A stretch of 64,000 nucleotides of DNA from Halichondria panicea (Eukaryota; Porifera; Demospongiae; Suberitida; Halichondriidae), in the NCBI RefSeq assembly GCF_963675165.1, contig NC_087381.1, positions 5,271,378 to 5,335,377 on the forward strand, written 5' to 3'. Shown one piece after another: positions 33,758-46,142 of this stretch. The notes under the pieces were generated by a model. The model ran no database searches, was not told the origin of the DNA, and saw only the letters and a program-made list of their open reading frames with translations. Made by a program: the position numbers and the translations under genes. How positions within the stretch are numbered: the stretch's first letter is position 1; each line of letters opens with the position of its first letter.

Positions 33758-34315
33758 GCTACTAGTTACCTACTATATTCACCTACTAGCTACTATGACG
33801 TCATTAGGAAGGTATATAGATGATGTAATCTAGGATTGGTTACATGGAGAAACAACCCAAAAGACAGGCAGGAAGGCTACTACTGACTAGCCAGAAAGAA
33901 ACATGAGACAGGCAGGAAGGCTACTAGGATCAAGTTAGGCTACTAGCTTCCATTCGTGTTTCAGAAGTTAGTATTAGAGGAGTTTTCGCCATTGTATGAA
34001 ATAGTTTACAGTGGGATCAGACACAGTGTTAATAGAAGTTCAAGAACATGTTAACTTCTCTTTTATAGATCTAGATCATAAACAATTCATTATACAAACA
34101 ATTTAACATAATTATTGTATGTACGTCTACTCGTGATGTAAAGACAGAAATAATGATGCAATTTTCTTGAACGTCCTCTTTGGTATATAGTGGTTCAGTG
34201 AACGTGCTACAGTCTGCCGATGTAAACTCTGAAGAAGCATCATCAGATGCACACAATCTGAGATTAAAAACAGTATCAGTTTGAGATAACAGTTACCTTG
34301 GGTCTTCCACAACTG
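33758..34315. other. No certain gene
   Basis: GAGACAGGCAGGAAGGCTACTA is present twice near 33862 and 33904. The minus-strand frame at 34071-34256 follows a TTTAATCTCAG acceptor and may be a last exon, but no domain is visible. Confidence 0.3.
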
Positions 34316-34640
34316 ACACTTCCGTCGTTTATTCTCTCATAACTCTTCCCCAAAAAACTTGCCGATCCATTCGTATAACTACAAATAAAGTGTACAATAG
34401 CATGTAGTAACATTAAAGGGTCACTTCTAGCCTATATACATTTGCTATTTCAACACCTATACTTCCACAAAATCCCACAAGTGAAAGTCATGAGTGTGAT
34501 AATAAATTTGTCAGCAAATACTACCATGGAGAGTCAATCACAAAGTTGCTACATTTAAAAAACACTTAACATACCACTGTACTTGTCTTCAATCTCAAAC
34601 AGGCTGTACTTCTTTTTGGAAAGATAAAAAAATCCCACAA
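34316..34640 (-). CDS. Possible 3' exons of an unrecognised gene
   Basis: On the minus strand, KYSLFEIEDKYS (about 34613-34576) has a plausible AG acceptor and GTATGT donor. A second exon (about 34379-34316) has a TTTGTAG acceptor and an AAG/GTAACT donor; one of its frames reads LYEWIGKFFGEEL then stop. The phases do not join cleanly. No family was recognised and this may be the tail of a gene that is mostly lost. Confidence 0.25.
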
Positions 34641-35570
34641 TCCTCAGCCAGTCAAGGAAAGCTTAAAAAAACTCATGAAACTCCTTTAGTAGACACTTCT
34701 AGGTTAAGGTTACAACTATACTAGGTACTATCGACCTAAAGACGCTCCTGTTCCAGATTTCACGAATGGCAAGGAAAGGGATATATCACTAAGAGCATAG
34801 TACTAACTGGCATAGCCCTGTGCAATATCCCTGAGGCCAAGGCACTTCTCTGTCCTTCTAAAAAGATGCCTTGCTTCAGTTACCGCTACAGCATTGCGTG
34901 GGCGTAGGCGAGACACGGATGGGCCGAAATTGTACTGAGTCCCACGCATGCGTTTCCATCCCTCTCCTCTACTATCTATGGTGTGTCCCAATATGTAGAG
35001 GTTATAAAGAAAGAAAAGATGAATCGTTCAAAGAATGTGGTCGCGATAATTAGCTAATTAGAGCTAAGGGTTAATCGTGTCCTCCCTCCTCTGGTGTCAA
35101 TGAGATAGAGCTGCACAGTTAGCTAGCTAGCTACTGAGTGATACAATTAGTTTCATGGTTGTCTGGGAGGACAGGGGGGTGCTCAAGCCCCCCATTGTAC
35201 ACGCCACTGCATGCATGCACAGCCTACTACATGTTGATTGTAAAACTGCTTGAAGGTGAGAGATGAAAGGGAACACTCAGCTATCCTCCAAGGCAAAATG
35301 GTCTTTTTTGATGCGGCACAATACAAAGTGTAATTTAGCAGACCCATTTTTCTAGCTAATTGCAATCTGACTGCCATGTGTGTTGTCTTGTGATCTATCA
35401 CATGATACACCCACAAGTAGGTGTGGTTAATGAAAATAATGGAGTGATGTCATAATAATGAGTTTTTTGATGAGGCAGTGAAATTTGAGGAGGGCGGTAA
35501 CCAGAAACAAGACATTGATTAACATTGGCCTTACTCAAGGTGAATAGATTGTTGTGCAGTCAGAAATTAA
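34641..35570. other. No gene; fragment of AGGCCACT-type repeat
   Basis: At 35440-35535 ATGTCATAATAATGAG ... TTTGAGGAGGG ... GGCCTTAC resembles one half of the AGGCCACT-type elements. The rest is unassigned. Confidence 0.35.
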
Positions 35571-36537
35571 ACATACTGACAGGAAGTTTCTAGAAGGAAC
35601 ACCTGACTAAATCTACATAAAATGTATACATAATTATACAGTTATACAGAGCAACAGGGACAGACTAGGTGATAAGTGCAAATTATTGATTGGTCAAAGC
35701 GTTCTAGAAAACTGTCCCAGAAATGTTTGTAGATTTGATTCTTGATAGTTGACATCGAGTGAGAGAGATCTATAAAAGGGAGGGCGTTCCAGAGTCTGAC
35801 CAATCTTTTGAAGTAAAAGTGTCTTGTTGTGTTTGAGCGATGATGACCTTTATGAACTAGCTTGTGATTAGACGATAGTCTTGTGTTGCTGGTAGAGAAT
35901 GATATGAACTCAGTAATGTCGAAGTTGTCTACTGGTTTTTGGAGACACCTGACGGCGAATATGACATCTTGCAACTCTAGCCAGTTCATTAGTGGCAAAA
36001 GGTCCAGTTTAATGAGGCGACTTTTGTAGTCGAGACTATCAGATCTACATGTAAGGTTCAGAATAAACTTTGAAGATCTTCTCTGGATTTGTTCCACTTT
36101 TGTAATGGCCTTGTGTGTCTGTGGTCTCCACAGTTGCGAACAAAATGTTAAATTAGATCTAACAAGCATAGTATAAAGTGTTCTTTTTGTGTGGAGATCA
36201 TGAGAGCATTGAGTGTTTCTTTTAATAAGGTACAAACAGCTGTAGGCCTTCGAACATAGGTTGTTGATATGTTGGTCCCAGGAGAGACTATTCTGGATGG
36301 TCACTCCCAGATCTTTGTGAGAGTCTCTTGTTAAGATTAGCTTTGAGTCCAAATTGTATAGCGAGTCATGAATGGTTTTACCAAAGTGGAGGTAGACACA
36401 TTTGTCTAAATTGTGTGATAAGTTCCAGTCCTTGCACCATGTGACAAGATGGTCTAGATTAGATTGCAGGTCTGCTTGGTCTTCTGCATTGGCTATTCGC
36501 TTCACTAGTTTAGTGTCATCTGCATAGATATATATGG
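35571..36537 (-). pseudogene. 5'-truncated non-LTR retrotransposon (RT C-terminal part)
   Basis: The minus strand is open from about 36537 to 35642. It starts inside the reverse transcriptase at the catalytic IYADDTKLVKRI motif (RT motif C) and continues through CVYLHFGK, HKDLGVTI, a LVRSNLTFCSQLWRP block and FKRLVRLWNALPF to the stop. The frame is uninterrupted over 287 residues, so the copy is young, but the endonuclease and most of the RT are missing. 5' truncation is normal for target-primed insertions. It is a different lineage from the LINE at 37.0 kb. A TAGCCTCG element lies directly at its truncated end. Confidence 0.85.
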
Positions 36538-36540
36538 ACG

Positions 36541-36680
36541 AATTGTGATGTCATAGTTTTACTGAGCATTTACGATGTTATCCAAAGCCCCCAGATACCG
36601 GGGGGGGTATTAGCGCATGCGCAAGCAGTCGATACCAGGCCCACTTCCCTAAGTGAAGTGCGGCCTGGGATCGAGGCTAG
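36541..36680 (-). mobile_element. TAGCCTCG-family element, long variant, inverted copy
   Basis: It is the reverse of 4902-5046, ending with GGCCTGGGATCGAGGCTA. A run of eight G replaces part of the CCCCCTCC of the other copy. Confidence 0.75.
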
Positions 36681-36682
36681 TA

Positions 36683-36902
36683 TATTTCGAGGGTATAAAT
36701 GTTCGCGGTTTTCGCGGATTGAGCCTGTACCGCGAAAATGTATACCTACAAAAATTTATGAATAGTACAGCAGTATATATGTTGATGTGCGCATGCGCCA
36801 AAGGCTGGAACTTCGACCATGAAAATAAAATCTGCGAAATCCTTTGTAGAGGTCCATCCGCGAAAATTTATACCCTCGAATTATACCCGCTATACGGTAG
36901 TT
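36683..36902. mobile_element. CCGTATAGCGGGTA-family palindromic element
   Basis: TTCGAGGGTATAAATGTTCG ... CGCGGATT at the left and ATTTATACCCTCGAA ... TTATACCCGCTATACGG at the right, with an internal GCGCATGCGC. Confidence 0.65.
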
Positions 36903-37002
36903 ACTTAACGAAATTGGGCATCAATGTTGATTTTTGGTAAAGATCACTACATTAAGTTTTGCATAACGATGTTCTCATGGCAAAAAGTGAAGAGGTGCAT
37001 GC

Positions 37003-39156
37003 ATGAATATTATATCAGTTCAAGTCAGCAAGAGAAGTAACCATGCATGCATGCATGCATGCATGCACGTATATACATGTATATGTATTGTTATGTCGTG
37101 CGTGTATAAAGCAAGATATATGTTGGCTACATTTGATCTTACCAGCTTCATACACCCAAGTTCTGTTGAGTCATCCTGGAAAGAGTGGAAGAATGTATTC
37201 ATGACTACTATGAGAAATTGTATTCCCACAACAGAAATCGCAACCCGAAAGAATCTTCCTTGGCTAACGAAAAATATAATAAGAGATATCAAAAAGAGAA
37301 ACTATTACTACAGACTTGCCAGAAAATACAACGAACCCTCTGATTTTGCAACCTACAAACAGATCAGAAATAAGGTTGTGACCACTCTCAGACGGAGTAA
37401 ACAAGATTTCTTTAGCACCCTCAAGCCTCAGTCAAAAAAATTTTGGACAGCTCTGAAATACCTGAGAAAATCAGATAGCTCTATCCCATGTCTTGTAGTA
37501 AATGGCTGCAAAATCGAACAGGATGAAGAAAAGGCCCAGGTCCTTAACAAACAGTTTTATGCAAATTTCAACCATTCACTTCCTCCTCTTGACCCAAATT
37601 CCTTTAAACAACCAACAAGAGACTTACCTGAGAACTTACGCTGCACAGAAGATGAAGTATTCAACCTGTTATCAAATCTAGACACCACAAAAGCAAATGG
37701 TCCTGATGGAATCTCCGCCAAAATGCTAAAGGCTACTGCTGAAACGATCACCCCAAGTATAACAATGCTTTTCAATATATCGATAAAAAACTGTGAACTG
37801 CCATACGACTGGAAATTGGCTCATGTCACTCCAATACCCAAATCAAACGACAAGTCTGATCCCTTAAACTATCGCCCTATATCGCTACTCTCCATCCTTG
37901 TAAAGCTCCTGGAAAAACATATGTATAGTAAAATCTTAGAACAGCTAAAAGATATATCTTTCCTCTCGAATAAACAATGGGGTTTCACTAAAGGAAAATC
38001 CACCACAGGTGCGCTGCTTACGGCAGTGCACAATTGGCACAAACTGCTTGAAGATGGTCAGAGTGTATGTGCAGTCTTTTTTGATTTCAAAAAAGCATTT
38101 GACAAGGTTCCTCACTCGATATTGATGAGTAAGCTAACCAATCTGAACCTAGATCCCCATCTGGTATCTTGGGTAGCAAGCTACCTCAGGAATAGATCAC
38201 AATATGTCATAATAAATGGAAAGTCATCAAATATCTCGGAGGTTGTGTCAGGAGTTCCCCAGGGTTCGGTGCTGGGACCTCTTCTTTTCCTAATCTATAT
38301 AAATGACATCGATCTACATCAAAATGAAGGAAGTCTCTTGCTCTATGCTGATGATCTTCTTCTTTACCATCCTATTCAATCTCCTGAAGATTATATAAAA
38401 TTGCAAGGAGATATTGATCAACTCCAAGCATGGTCTGAAAGAAATGTACTCTTGTTTAACCAAAGCAAGTGTAAATACATGACTATATCAAGAAAATTCA
38501 GCCCACCACTTCCCAACATGTGTCTCAATATCAGTGGACGTCCCCTACTTAAAGTTGACCACTACAAGTACCTTGGCGTGTGGATCTCTCACGACCTCTC
38601 ATGGTCAAAACACATAGAAGAAATGTGCAGAAATGCCTGCAAGCAGGTTGGTATAATTTACCGACAGTTCTATGGCCACTCGTCACTAGAATGTTTAAGA
38701 CAACTCTACATCTCCCTTGTGAGATCAAAACTGGAATATGCTGCCCCTGTTTGGGATCCACACCAAAAAACAAATTCTCACAAAATAGAAAAAGTACAAA
38801 AGTTTGCCCTTAAAATCTGCACAAAACTTTGGAATATGGACTACGACTCCCTATTAGATACTGTGGACCTACCGTCCCTTTCTACAAGAAGATTGTACCT
38901 GAAGCTATCATACCTTTACCAGGTAATAAATGGTAACTTTAAATTCCCTGATCCACCACTGGAAAGAAGAGTATGCCCTCTCAATCTAAGAAGCACAAAA
39001 AATATACAGTTTGAAAGACCAATTTGCAGAACAAATGCATATGCGAACTCTTTTTTCCCAAAGGCAATATCTGTGTGGAATGAATTACCACTGGAGCTGC
39101 AGGAAAGTACATCGATTTTGTCATTTAAGAGAAATGTACTCTGTCACTTGCATTAG
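37003..39156 (+). mobile_element. Non-LTR retrotransposon with intact reverse transcriptase frame
   Basis: One open frame of 717 codons. Real homology begins near 37120 (the first ~40 residues are GCATGC-derived). A pre-RT region (LPWLTKNIIRDIKKRNYYYR) is followed by the RT: NGPDGISAKML, the PIPKSNDKSDPLNYRPISLL block, FFDFKKAFDKVPH (motif A), GVPQGSVLGPLLFLIYINDI (motif B) and LLLYADDLLLY (motif C with the catalytic Asp pair). The C-terminal part ends with the usual SVWNELPLELQ-type block. The order fits Jockey/CR1-like LINEs. The apurinic endonuclease domain and ORF1 are absent, so the copy is 5'-truncated and cannot move on its own, although all RT catalytic residues are present. The start codon is arbitrary. 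The 3' end runs to about 39200 and has no long poly-A. Confidence 0.9.
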
Positions 39157-39338
39157 TATAATATTAGTCTTTATTTTTAATTTGTACTCGCTATTGTAAG
39201 TAATATATACAGGGCGCACATTAGGTTAGCGTAATATGCTACTAGTGTATCCATGCATTTTGCAGAATTATTATAAAAATAAAAAAAAAAGTGCTGTGTT
39301 TCTACGTACGTTCTATAATTATTATGTCGGGGAATACA

Positions 39339-39764
39339 GTAGACTCTCGTTAATCCGGTCACCCTTGGGACCATGCAGCTTGGCCGGAATAGCGAGGTGG
39401 CTGCAGCTCAGGAAATAGCCGCGGCTTAAAAACGACCTTACCTCGAATCTAATGACTACTTTGCGGTTCTTGTCTCGAGGATAATGTAGGATAATGAATC
39501 ATTTTGTTCTCTATTGAAGTGTAATTCAATTTATTTGCTAAACCACACCTAAAACGTCATATCCGGCCGTAATACACGTATAAAATTACATTGAAAACCC
39601 TGTTTGGGACAGCCAGCACTGGCTGGTAACCGGAATAGCGAGTGGCCGTACTTCAGGGTGAGTTTTGTGCAGTAAACATATAGCTAGCATTCTGTGCCAA
39701 GCCAAATGGCCGGTATATCGAGGTGGCCGTACTTCAGGGAGCCGGAATAGCGAGAGTCTACTGT
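39339..39764 (+). mobile_element. Pogo/Tigger-like MITE, copy 2
   Basis: CAGTAGACTCTCGTTAATCC to GGAATAGCGAGAGTCTACTG with TA flanks, almost identical to 25587-26021. It lies just downstream of the LINE. Confidence 0.85.
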
Positions 39765-40371
39765 AGTAAATGACTTCCTATAGAGCCTCTGCATGATGCA
39801 GTCATTTAATATGGCTGATCTTATGAGGGAGAAATGTAGTTTTCATTTCATCCAATTCAGAGTTGTGCTGTATGTAGCCTCGACTCCAGCCCCTTGAATA
39901 GTGGGCCTGGTATTTACTGTTGGCGCGTGGGTGGACAATTAATTTATTATTTACCGTATTTATCTCATTGAACGTTAAAACAGTATTTTATCTTATTGTG
40001 ATAAAAAAAAGAAAAAGAAGAGGCTACCTCTCTGCATATACTGTAGACAGAGACAGCTAGATAAAACATCAGCTCTGTAGATTTATTCATTAACTTGAGG
40101 CTTGGATCGGATACACACTCAGGCGACAAGTTAATCTCATAAGAAATTAGTTAAACCTGTGGGTAAAAAATAAATGTGGATAAGTACAGTGGCTGTGACG
40201 TAACATAATGTGAGGACTACTTATTGATTTACACAATAGATTTACCATTGAAAGCACTATCCATTAATACACACTCAAGCAACAAGTCCGAATACACACT
40301 CAAGCAACAAGTCCCTCGGATCGGATACACACAAGTCCCTCGGATTGTAACAGGCCACACAGTTCTCGGAT
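39765..40371. other. No gene; one-sided TAGCCTCG fragment and short tandem repeat
   Basis: TAGCCTCGACTCCAGCCCC at 39874 is a single-ended family fragment. At 40265-40345 ACACACTCAAGCAACAAGTCC is repeated in tandem and joined by CTCGGATCGGATACACAC units. Confidence 0.45.
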
Positions 40372-40382
40372 CAGATACCACG

Positions 40383-41305
40383 TACTTACTTAGTCTCATG
40401 AATCAGCCGCCGTTCTTTTGGAACCACCGTCTGAGCACTCTTGTCATGAAGTCATTTCAAAATGGAATGTTGATTGCTCACAAAACCAATGGAATGTAAT
40501 TAAATCGTGATCTTACGCCCACACATATTTCCTAATTGTTATACAAATCGCCAAGCGAAGGCATCTCTCTCTACTTGTGTTTTGCTGTGGTGCTAAATCT
40601 GTGCCCAAGGACCCCTGCTTGCCTTGCTTATGCTTCGTAGCAGCTTCTATGTATGAAGTGTTTACCATGCATGCGTAATGATTACGTTGAGCAAAGTGCA
40701 GTTCTGTTTAATCCCCATGCAAAATCAAACCAACACACCAACTGCTACAGGAAGCATGAACTTGAAAAGAAAAGACAATACGAACAACGCGTCAGAGATA
40801 TCGAACACGCCTCATTCACTCCTTTGGTGATGTCAGCCACAGGTGGTATGGCCAACCAGGCCACTGTGTTCTACAAAAGGCTTGCCTCAAACTTGGCAAT
40901 CAAATCTAATGAAAGCTACAGTAGAACACTGTCCTGGCTAAGGAGCAGAATTACATTCTCTCTCCTACGCTCTGCCATTCAGTGCATCAGAGGATCCCGC
41001 TCCAGTCGTGGACAGCCAGCCAGGTCCCAGAATCACCCCTCAGCGGACCTGGCCAACTCGGAACTAAACTTCAATGAATAAATACATGGTTTTAACTTTT
41101 ACATGACTTTAGTTTTTTCATTAAAAAAAAAAAAAAAAAAAAAAAAAAGTTCTTTGCTGCCTCCAAGTTCATCACCTGACTGGACTTCTGCAATTTGATT
41201 GGTCAAGACGGAATTCCGTCTTGGCACATAAAACGATGACAAGAGTGCTCAGACGGTGGTTCCAAAAGAACGGCGGCTGATTCATGAGACTAGTACTTAC
41301 TCTGT
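40383..41305. mobile_element. TIR-bounded unit carrying a retroelement fragment
   Basis: GTCTCATGAATCAGCCGCCG ... TTTTGGAACCACCGTCTGAG ... CTCTTGTCAT at 40391-40447 is repeated inverted at 41231-41291. Between the repeats lies the ORF at 40653-41081 with its poly-A tract, so a retro-copy sits inside a TIR structure. A palindrome CAAGACGGAATTCCGTCTTG is at 41205-41224. Confidence 0.6.
40653..41148 (+). CDS. C-terminal fragment of a retroelement protein with poly-A tail
   Basis: A frame of 142 codons with VLFNPHAKSNQHTNCYRKHE, YEQRVRDIEHASFTPLV, SATGGMANQATVFYKRLAS and SYSRTLSWLRSRITFSLLRS. These blocks are familiar from the C-terminal end of reverse-transcriptase proteins in invertebrate genomes, downstream of the RT core. 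No RT catalytic motif is present. The stop is overlapped by AATGAATAAATAC (possible AATAAA signal) and a run of about 25 A follows at 41123-41148. This indicates insertion of a polyadenylated transcript truncated at its 5' end. It is probably not an expressed host gene. Confidence 0.6.
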
Positions 41306-42543
41306 GACCAATTTTCGGCAAATGTCACAACAATACTTCCTTCCAGAGAGAATGGCACTGAACGTCGAACAGACACACCAACACTTTGAAGATGGCTTCA
41401 CTCAGAGAAACAAGAGGAGAAATCACCATCACAACACTTCTTTCAGAGAGAGGTGCACTGGTCCTGTCAAGCTTCACATCAATCATAGATACACGAAAGA
41501 AAGGGATGGGCAACACCCAGCACTTCCGTTGGATGAGGCGAGTTGCTAAAAAGGGGCGTGTAATGAGCAAAAAGGGGTGTGTGCACTCAAAATGTCAGTA
41601 AAGATATTAATAGTTTGTAGTATTATAGCAAACTGTGCTCTTGAGGAGACACTAGATACACTTAGACATAGGCTATTAATCTTTTAGAGCTACTATATGC
41701 AAAGTGATGAGAAAGTGAGCTCCAAAGGGGGTGTCAGTACACTCTACAAACCATAACAGGTCTGTTCCCAAGTCCTTCAAATACCATCTCTTCGATCACA
41801 CAATACAGATAAAGATACTTGTGTTCCACTTTCTAATACCTAAACTGTGTCTTAGAGCACTTCAAACTAGATTACCATGTACAGTAAGAGCAGGAGAGGT
41901 ACGCAAACTTTCTGGACTTCGGACAAACGTTTCATGGTGCTGCTACTACTTCACTGCACTGAGAGCTGGAAAATATGCTTTGTTCCATGCAGTTATAAAC
42001 ACACTTTAATTCTGTGAAACGTACATGTTATAAAATTATTTCATATTGGAGATATAGGTACATAAACTGACAAATCGGTGTTTTTTCACACAAATCAAGC
42101 TGAACAAAAGAAAGCTCGGCACTAGCATAGCAGCTGTAGCTATCAGTAGTGCTGGGTGTATGTGTGCATGATGCCTGATTGCTTTGAATTTCTCTTTTAG
42201 GCCCCCTACGAGAAAAATAAGCAGATATAGGGATCATTGTGTACTTTCTTGAGCGCAACTCGCCTCCAACCAGAGGGTGTGACGTCACACACTGCATTTA
42301 CCTAGCATCACGTGGGGCGTTGCCTATCCCTTTCTTTCGTGTATCTATGCATCAATCAAGAAAGGGAGTGTCTGGAAAGCAGATGGACTTGCTCTGGGAC
42401 TAGGACTTGCCATAGCCGGTCGGTACGGTACCCACATAAACACCAGCGTACAGACACTTCAACGCCTCCAGCTGCTTGTCTTTCAAGACTAGACCTGGTA
42501 TTCCAACACAGGATAACGCGTACACAAGAGCAGAAGAGAAGGT
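41306..42543. repeat. No gene; large imperfect inverted repeat arms
   Basis: ATAGATACACGAAAGAAAGGGATGGGCAAC at 41485-41514 appears inverted at 42322-42352, so 41485-42352 is probably one element. The frames at 41256-41549 and 41731-42009 have no recognisable domain. Confidence 0.45.
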
Positions 42544-42552
42544 AGCAGCCAT

Positions 42553-43162
42553 TAGTCTCGAATACCCGCCTCAACCTAAAAGCTTGAGTCTGGTCAAACT
42601 CACATTGAGGTTTGGTTCAAGTGTGTCCAGGAATTTCTTGGACATTTAATTGACCACAAGTGGGTGTGAAACATGAATAAAATTATAGTCTACATGAATA
42701 TCATTATAGCTAACCGCCACGGCAGCATGGATTGTTACTAGTAGAAAGAATTAGCCCCTGACAGAAGGCAACGTAGGAAAATTCGAGTTGTAAGGATGTG
42801 ATACTAGAACTCTCCAGACTAGCAGGACCTTTGGAACACCTTGTCGAAATTAACAGCCTAAAATGCTCATTTATGTGAATGTGACCGTCGACCATGGTTT
42901 CATGGCCCTCTAGCTCTGTGCAATGATGGCTTCAAGCTAGCTCAGTGTTTTTCTCGTAGGCTTTCAACTCCTAGCCTTAATTGATACACTGTCTGATATA
43001 GCCCTCTGTGTATGTTCTGTCCCTAACATGCGGTGGCTTGTGGCTTTATCACTATGCTTGTGGGCGTGTAGCCCACTTGACTTTGCTGACTGTGCAGAAC
43101 AAAGTTCATACGTGAGTTTGACCAGACTCAAGCTTTTAGGTTGAGGCGGGTATTCGAGACTA
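42553..43162. mobile_element. TAGTCTCG-family TIR element with exact 9-bp duplication
   Basis: The TIRs are 51 bp and perfect, beginning TAGTCTCGAATACCCGCC and ending GGTCAAACTCAC on the inner side. AGCAGCCAT flanks both ends exactly (42544-42552 and 43163-43171). The interior (about 500 bp) has no transposase. Confidence 0.92.
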
Positions 43163-43317
43163 AGCAGCCATTACACAACTTGGACTAGATTTCTTTTTTC
43201 AATGACATCATTATAAATGAAACGGATATCAATGTTTTACAAACTAATGCGGAATAAGAATACTGATAAATATACTGCAATTTACGATTACCAAGATTCT
43301 TGGTAATTCTGGCGCAT

Positions 43318-43372
43318 GCGTAAACAGTGTATACCAGGCCGTCTTTCTCAGCGGCTTGGAATCGAGGCTATG
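43318..43372. mobile_element. One-sided TAGCCTCG-family fragment
   Basis: GCGCATGCGTAAACAGTGTA, TACCAGGCCGTC ... then GGCTTGGAATCGAGGCTA. It corresponds to the right half of the long variant. Confidence 0.65.
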
Positions 43373-43409
43373 CTGTATGTTTTCTCGTGTGTTTTCTCTG
43401 CCAGAATGG

Positions 43410-44484
43410 AGGGTGGTATAATAAGACAGGGAATGGGATATGAGGAAATAATAATGAGGAAACGAGAATGAATAATTCTGTTAGGCAGAGCAAGTCTGAA
43501 GACGAAGCTAACATCTATACTGAGCTACAGGTACCTCCTGCATGGTGCTCTCAGTCTGCCAACCATACAGGCATACTAACTTATGTTCCTCTGTCAGCAG
43601 AGCTGGTACACGGTGTGAGACTCTCTCTCTACCTTAAAGGTAGCATCAGCCTTCACTAGGCATTGCTTGTGAGAATGGTAGTGGAAATTGCTTTCTTCAC
43701 CCTGTAACGAGCCAGTGTACTAATGTCATTATTTCCTGCAGCTTTACGACAGGACTGAATTGCTTGTTTGTTGTTACTTACATGTAGATGTTGACATTGA
43801 GTCCAGTCCATTGACTATATCACTTGCACACTAGATTGTGAAATCGGTGAATGTATTGCCAAGTATTTAGTTAAATTGTTTGGGACTGTGGGACTACTGC
43901 AAGACAGTACATGCAGGTACCTTTATGTAGGTATATGTCTGAACCATGCCAGTCGTACATGGCACACAAGTAGAGGAGAAGTTAACGAACGAAAGCTCAC
44001 TGTGCCATCTGAATCGAAGCGATGGTAAAACTTAATTCCTACATGTATCTGACAACCTGCATGTACTGTGTGGAGGTGCCTATAATTATATGAAACTTCT
44101 CGGTGCTATACTATACATATTTGACTCATCTATATTTAATACTTAGACACTAGTTGATAAGATCTACATGGGAAGTACATGGGAAGTACATGGGAAAAGT
44201 GCCTCAGAGCAGGTATACTATGGGACTTAGTATACCTGCAAATTTACTTAGTATACCTAGTATTCCGTTGTCAAGTAATTGTATTGTAGTCAAGCAGTTT
44301 GCGCATGCGCACTAGTATCTAAATGAGTTAGACACTGTTTTGTCAGTGTCTAACTATTATTTAGTCACCTACTAGCTTCTTGGCTCATTACTTTTGTGTA
44401 TCTATTATAACAATGTCGTGTTATGCCGTCATAACCTTTCATTTCCTATTTCTCATTTCCTCATTTCTCATTCCGTTTTATCCA
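43410..44484. mobile_element. TIR element with GACAGGGAATG ends, copy 1
   Basis: The left end is AAGACAGGGAATGGGATATG; the right end is TCATTTCTCATTCCGTTTTA. The interior begins GTTAGGCAGAGCAAGTCTGA and ends with a block containing GTGGAGGTGCC. It shares its interior with copy 2 at 45118-46057, except for an inverted segment. An AGTATACCTGC repeat is nested at 44228-44350. Confidence 0.7.
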
Positions 44485-44518
44485 GAGGAGGTACGACGCG
44501 GGGTGCAGCTCAGGCAAT

Positions 44519-44908
44519 TACAGTATATCTTCTAATTTATCGGACAGGAAAAAATAATTATTTTGGAAATTGTCCGGGTATAATTGAAATAGAGCATGCG
44601 AAGTGTCCGGAATAATTAGAACAAGCAAGCAGCTGCATGCGAGCTAGCTAAGTTTAATAGAACAGGGTACGACTGAATAGTTGCACTAGCTATCTAAAAC
44701 TAGCTACTCAAAGCTATCTAACTGCAGCACTCTAAGTCTTACTTGCCGTCTGTGAATGATAACTCAACTTTTCAAGGTATTGTCCGGATATTTAGAACAA
44801 ATGTAATATTAAAGTACTGGAGTGTCCGTTGTATTAGAACAATGAAAATTGCCCAAAAGAGTGTCCGGGTAATTAGAAGTGTCCGATAAATTAGAAGATA
44901 TACGGTAA
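44519..44908. mobile_element. TIR element with TATATCTTCTAATTTATCGG ends
   Basis: CAGTATATCTTCTAATTTAT at the left; ATAAATTAGAAGATATACGG at the right. The interior carries several TGTCCGG...AATTAGAAC repeats in both orientations. Confidence 0.7.
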
Positions 44909-44982
44909 CAATAATTATCCGCCCACGCCCCGCCCACGTCGTATGTTTTTGCTGAGAGTAATTGCTTGAGCTGCACCGCGCC

Positions 44983-45018
44983 TAGCCTCGAATCCACGAC
45001 GATTAAGATTCGAGGCTA
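44983..45018. mobile_element. 36-bp TAGCCTCG element with near-exact 9-bp duplication
   Basis: TAGCCTCGAATC...GATTCGAGGCTA with a short loop. The flanks CACCGCGCC and CACCGCTCC match at 8 of 9 positions. It is the shortest member found in the window. Confidence 0.85.
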
Positions 45019-45117
45019 CACCGCTCCCGTCGGACCTCTGTGTTTTCCTTGCAGAAGGGAAGCTAGACACACGTGATGAGTCCAGGGGGGTGTGTGCATG
45101 TCTGTTTACTGTGACTT

Positions 45118-46057
45118 TGCGGGGTTGTGATAAAACAGGGAATGAGAAATGAGGAAATGAGGAAATAAGAAATAGGAAATGAGGAAATGAAGAAATGAGA
45201 CCGAGAAATGAGCTGTTAGGCAGAGCATATCTATGTGCAGAGCAAGTCTGAAGATGAAGCTAACATCTACTGAGCTACAGGTACGTACCTCCTGGTGACA
45301 AGTCTCCTGGTGCTCTGCCACCATACAGAACTTATGTTCCTCTGGTACACGGTGTGACACTCTCTACCTCTATCTACTTGTGTGCCATGTACGACTGGCA
45401 TGGTTCAGACATCAGATCTACCTACGTAACGGTACTTACATGTACTGTCCTACAGTCCCACAGTCTCAAACAATTTACCTATGCGTGGCTATACTGGCAA
45501 TACATTCACCGATTTCACAATCCGGTGGGCAAGTGATAGTCAATGGACTGGACTCAATGTCAACATCTACATGTAAGTAACAGCAAAGAAACTTCCAAAA
45601 CTGTTTGTCAAACCAAGCAAATTCTAATCTGCCAGTCCTGTCGTAAAGCTGCAGGAAGTAATGACATTAGTGCACTGTACTGGTATCATATCCAATCTCG
45701 CTACAGGGTGAAGAAAGCAATTCCCATTACCATTTTCACAAGCAATGCCTAGTGAAAGCTGATGCTACCTTTAATGAAGAAAGCTCACTGTGCCATCTGA
45801 AGCGATGGTAAAATTACAATGTGTCTGGCAACCTGTACTGTGTGGAGGTGCCACTATAATATATTTGATAACTAGTCACCTAGCTTCTTGGCTGATATCA
45901 GTCATTACTTTTGTGCATCTATATAACAATGTCATAATTATTGTGATGAAAATTAATGCCATGGTGATGATAAATAATTTCTTCATTTCCTCATTTCCTA
46001 TTTCTTATTTCCTCATTTCTCATTTCCTCATTTCTCATTCCCTGTTTTATCACAACC
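45118..46057. mobile_element. TIR element with GACAGGGAATG-type ends, copy 2
   Basis: TIRs of about 75 bp: GGGTTGTGATAAAACAGGGA, followed by GAAATGAGGAAATGAGG repeats, and the exact complement at the right end. The block 45366-45775 is inverted compared with 43630-43980 of copy 1. The frames inside are not genes. Confidence 0.8.
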
Positions 46058-46068
46058 CGACTTTGAGT

Positions 46069-46134
46069 TAGTCTCGAATACCCGCCTCAACCTAAAAGCT
46101 CAAGCTTTTAGGTTGAGGCGGGTATTCGAGACTA
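46069..46134. mobile_element. 66-bp TAGTCTCG palindrome with exact 9-bp duplication
   Basis: TAGTCTCGAATACCCGCCTC ... AAAAGCTCAAGCTTTT ... GAGGCGGGTATTCGAGACTA, an almost loop-less palindrome. ACTTTGAGT flanks both sides exactly (46060-46068 and 46135-46143). It equals the two ends of the 42553-43162 element joined together. Confidence 0.92.
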
Positions 46135-46142
46135 ACTTTGAG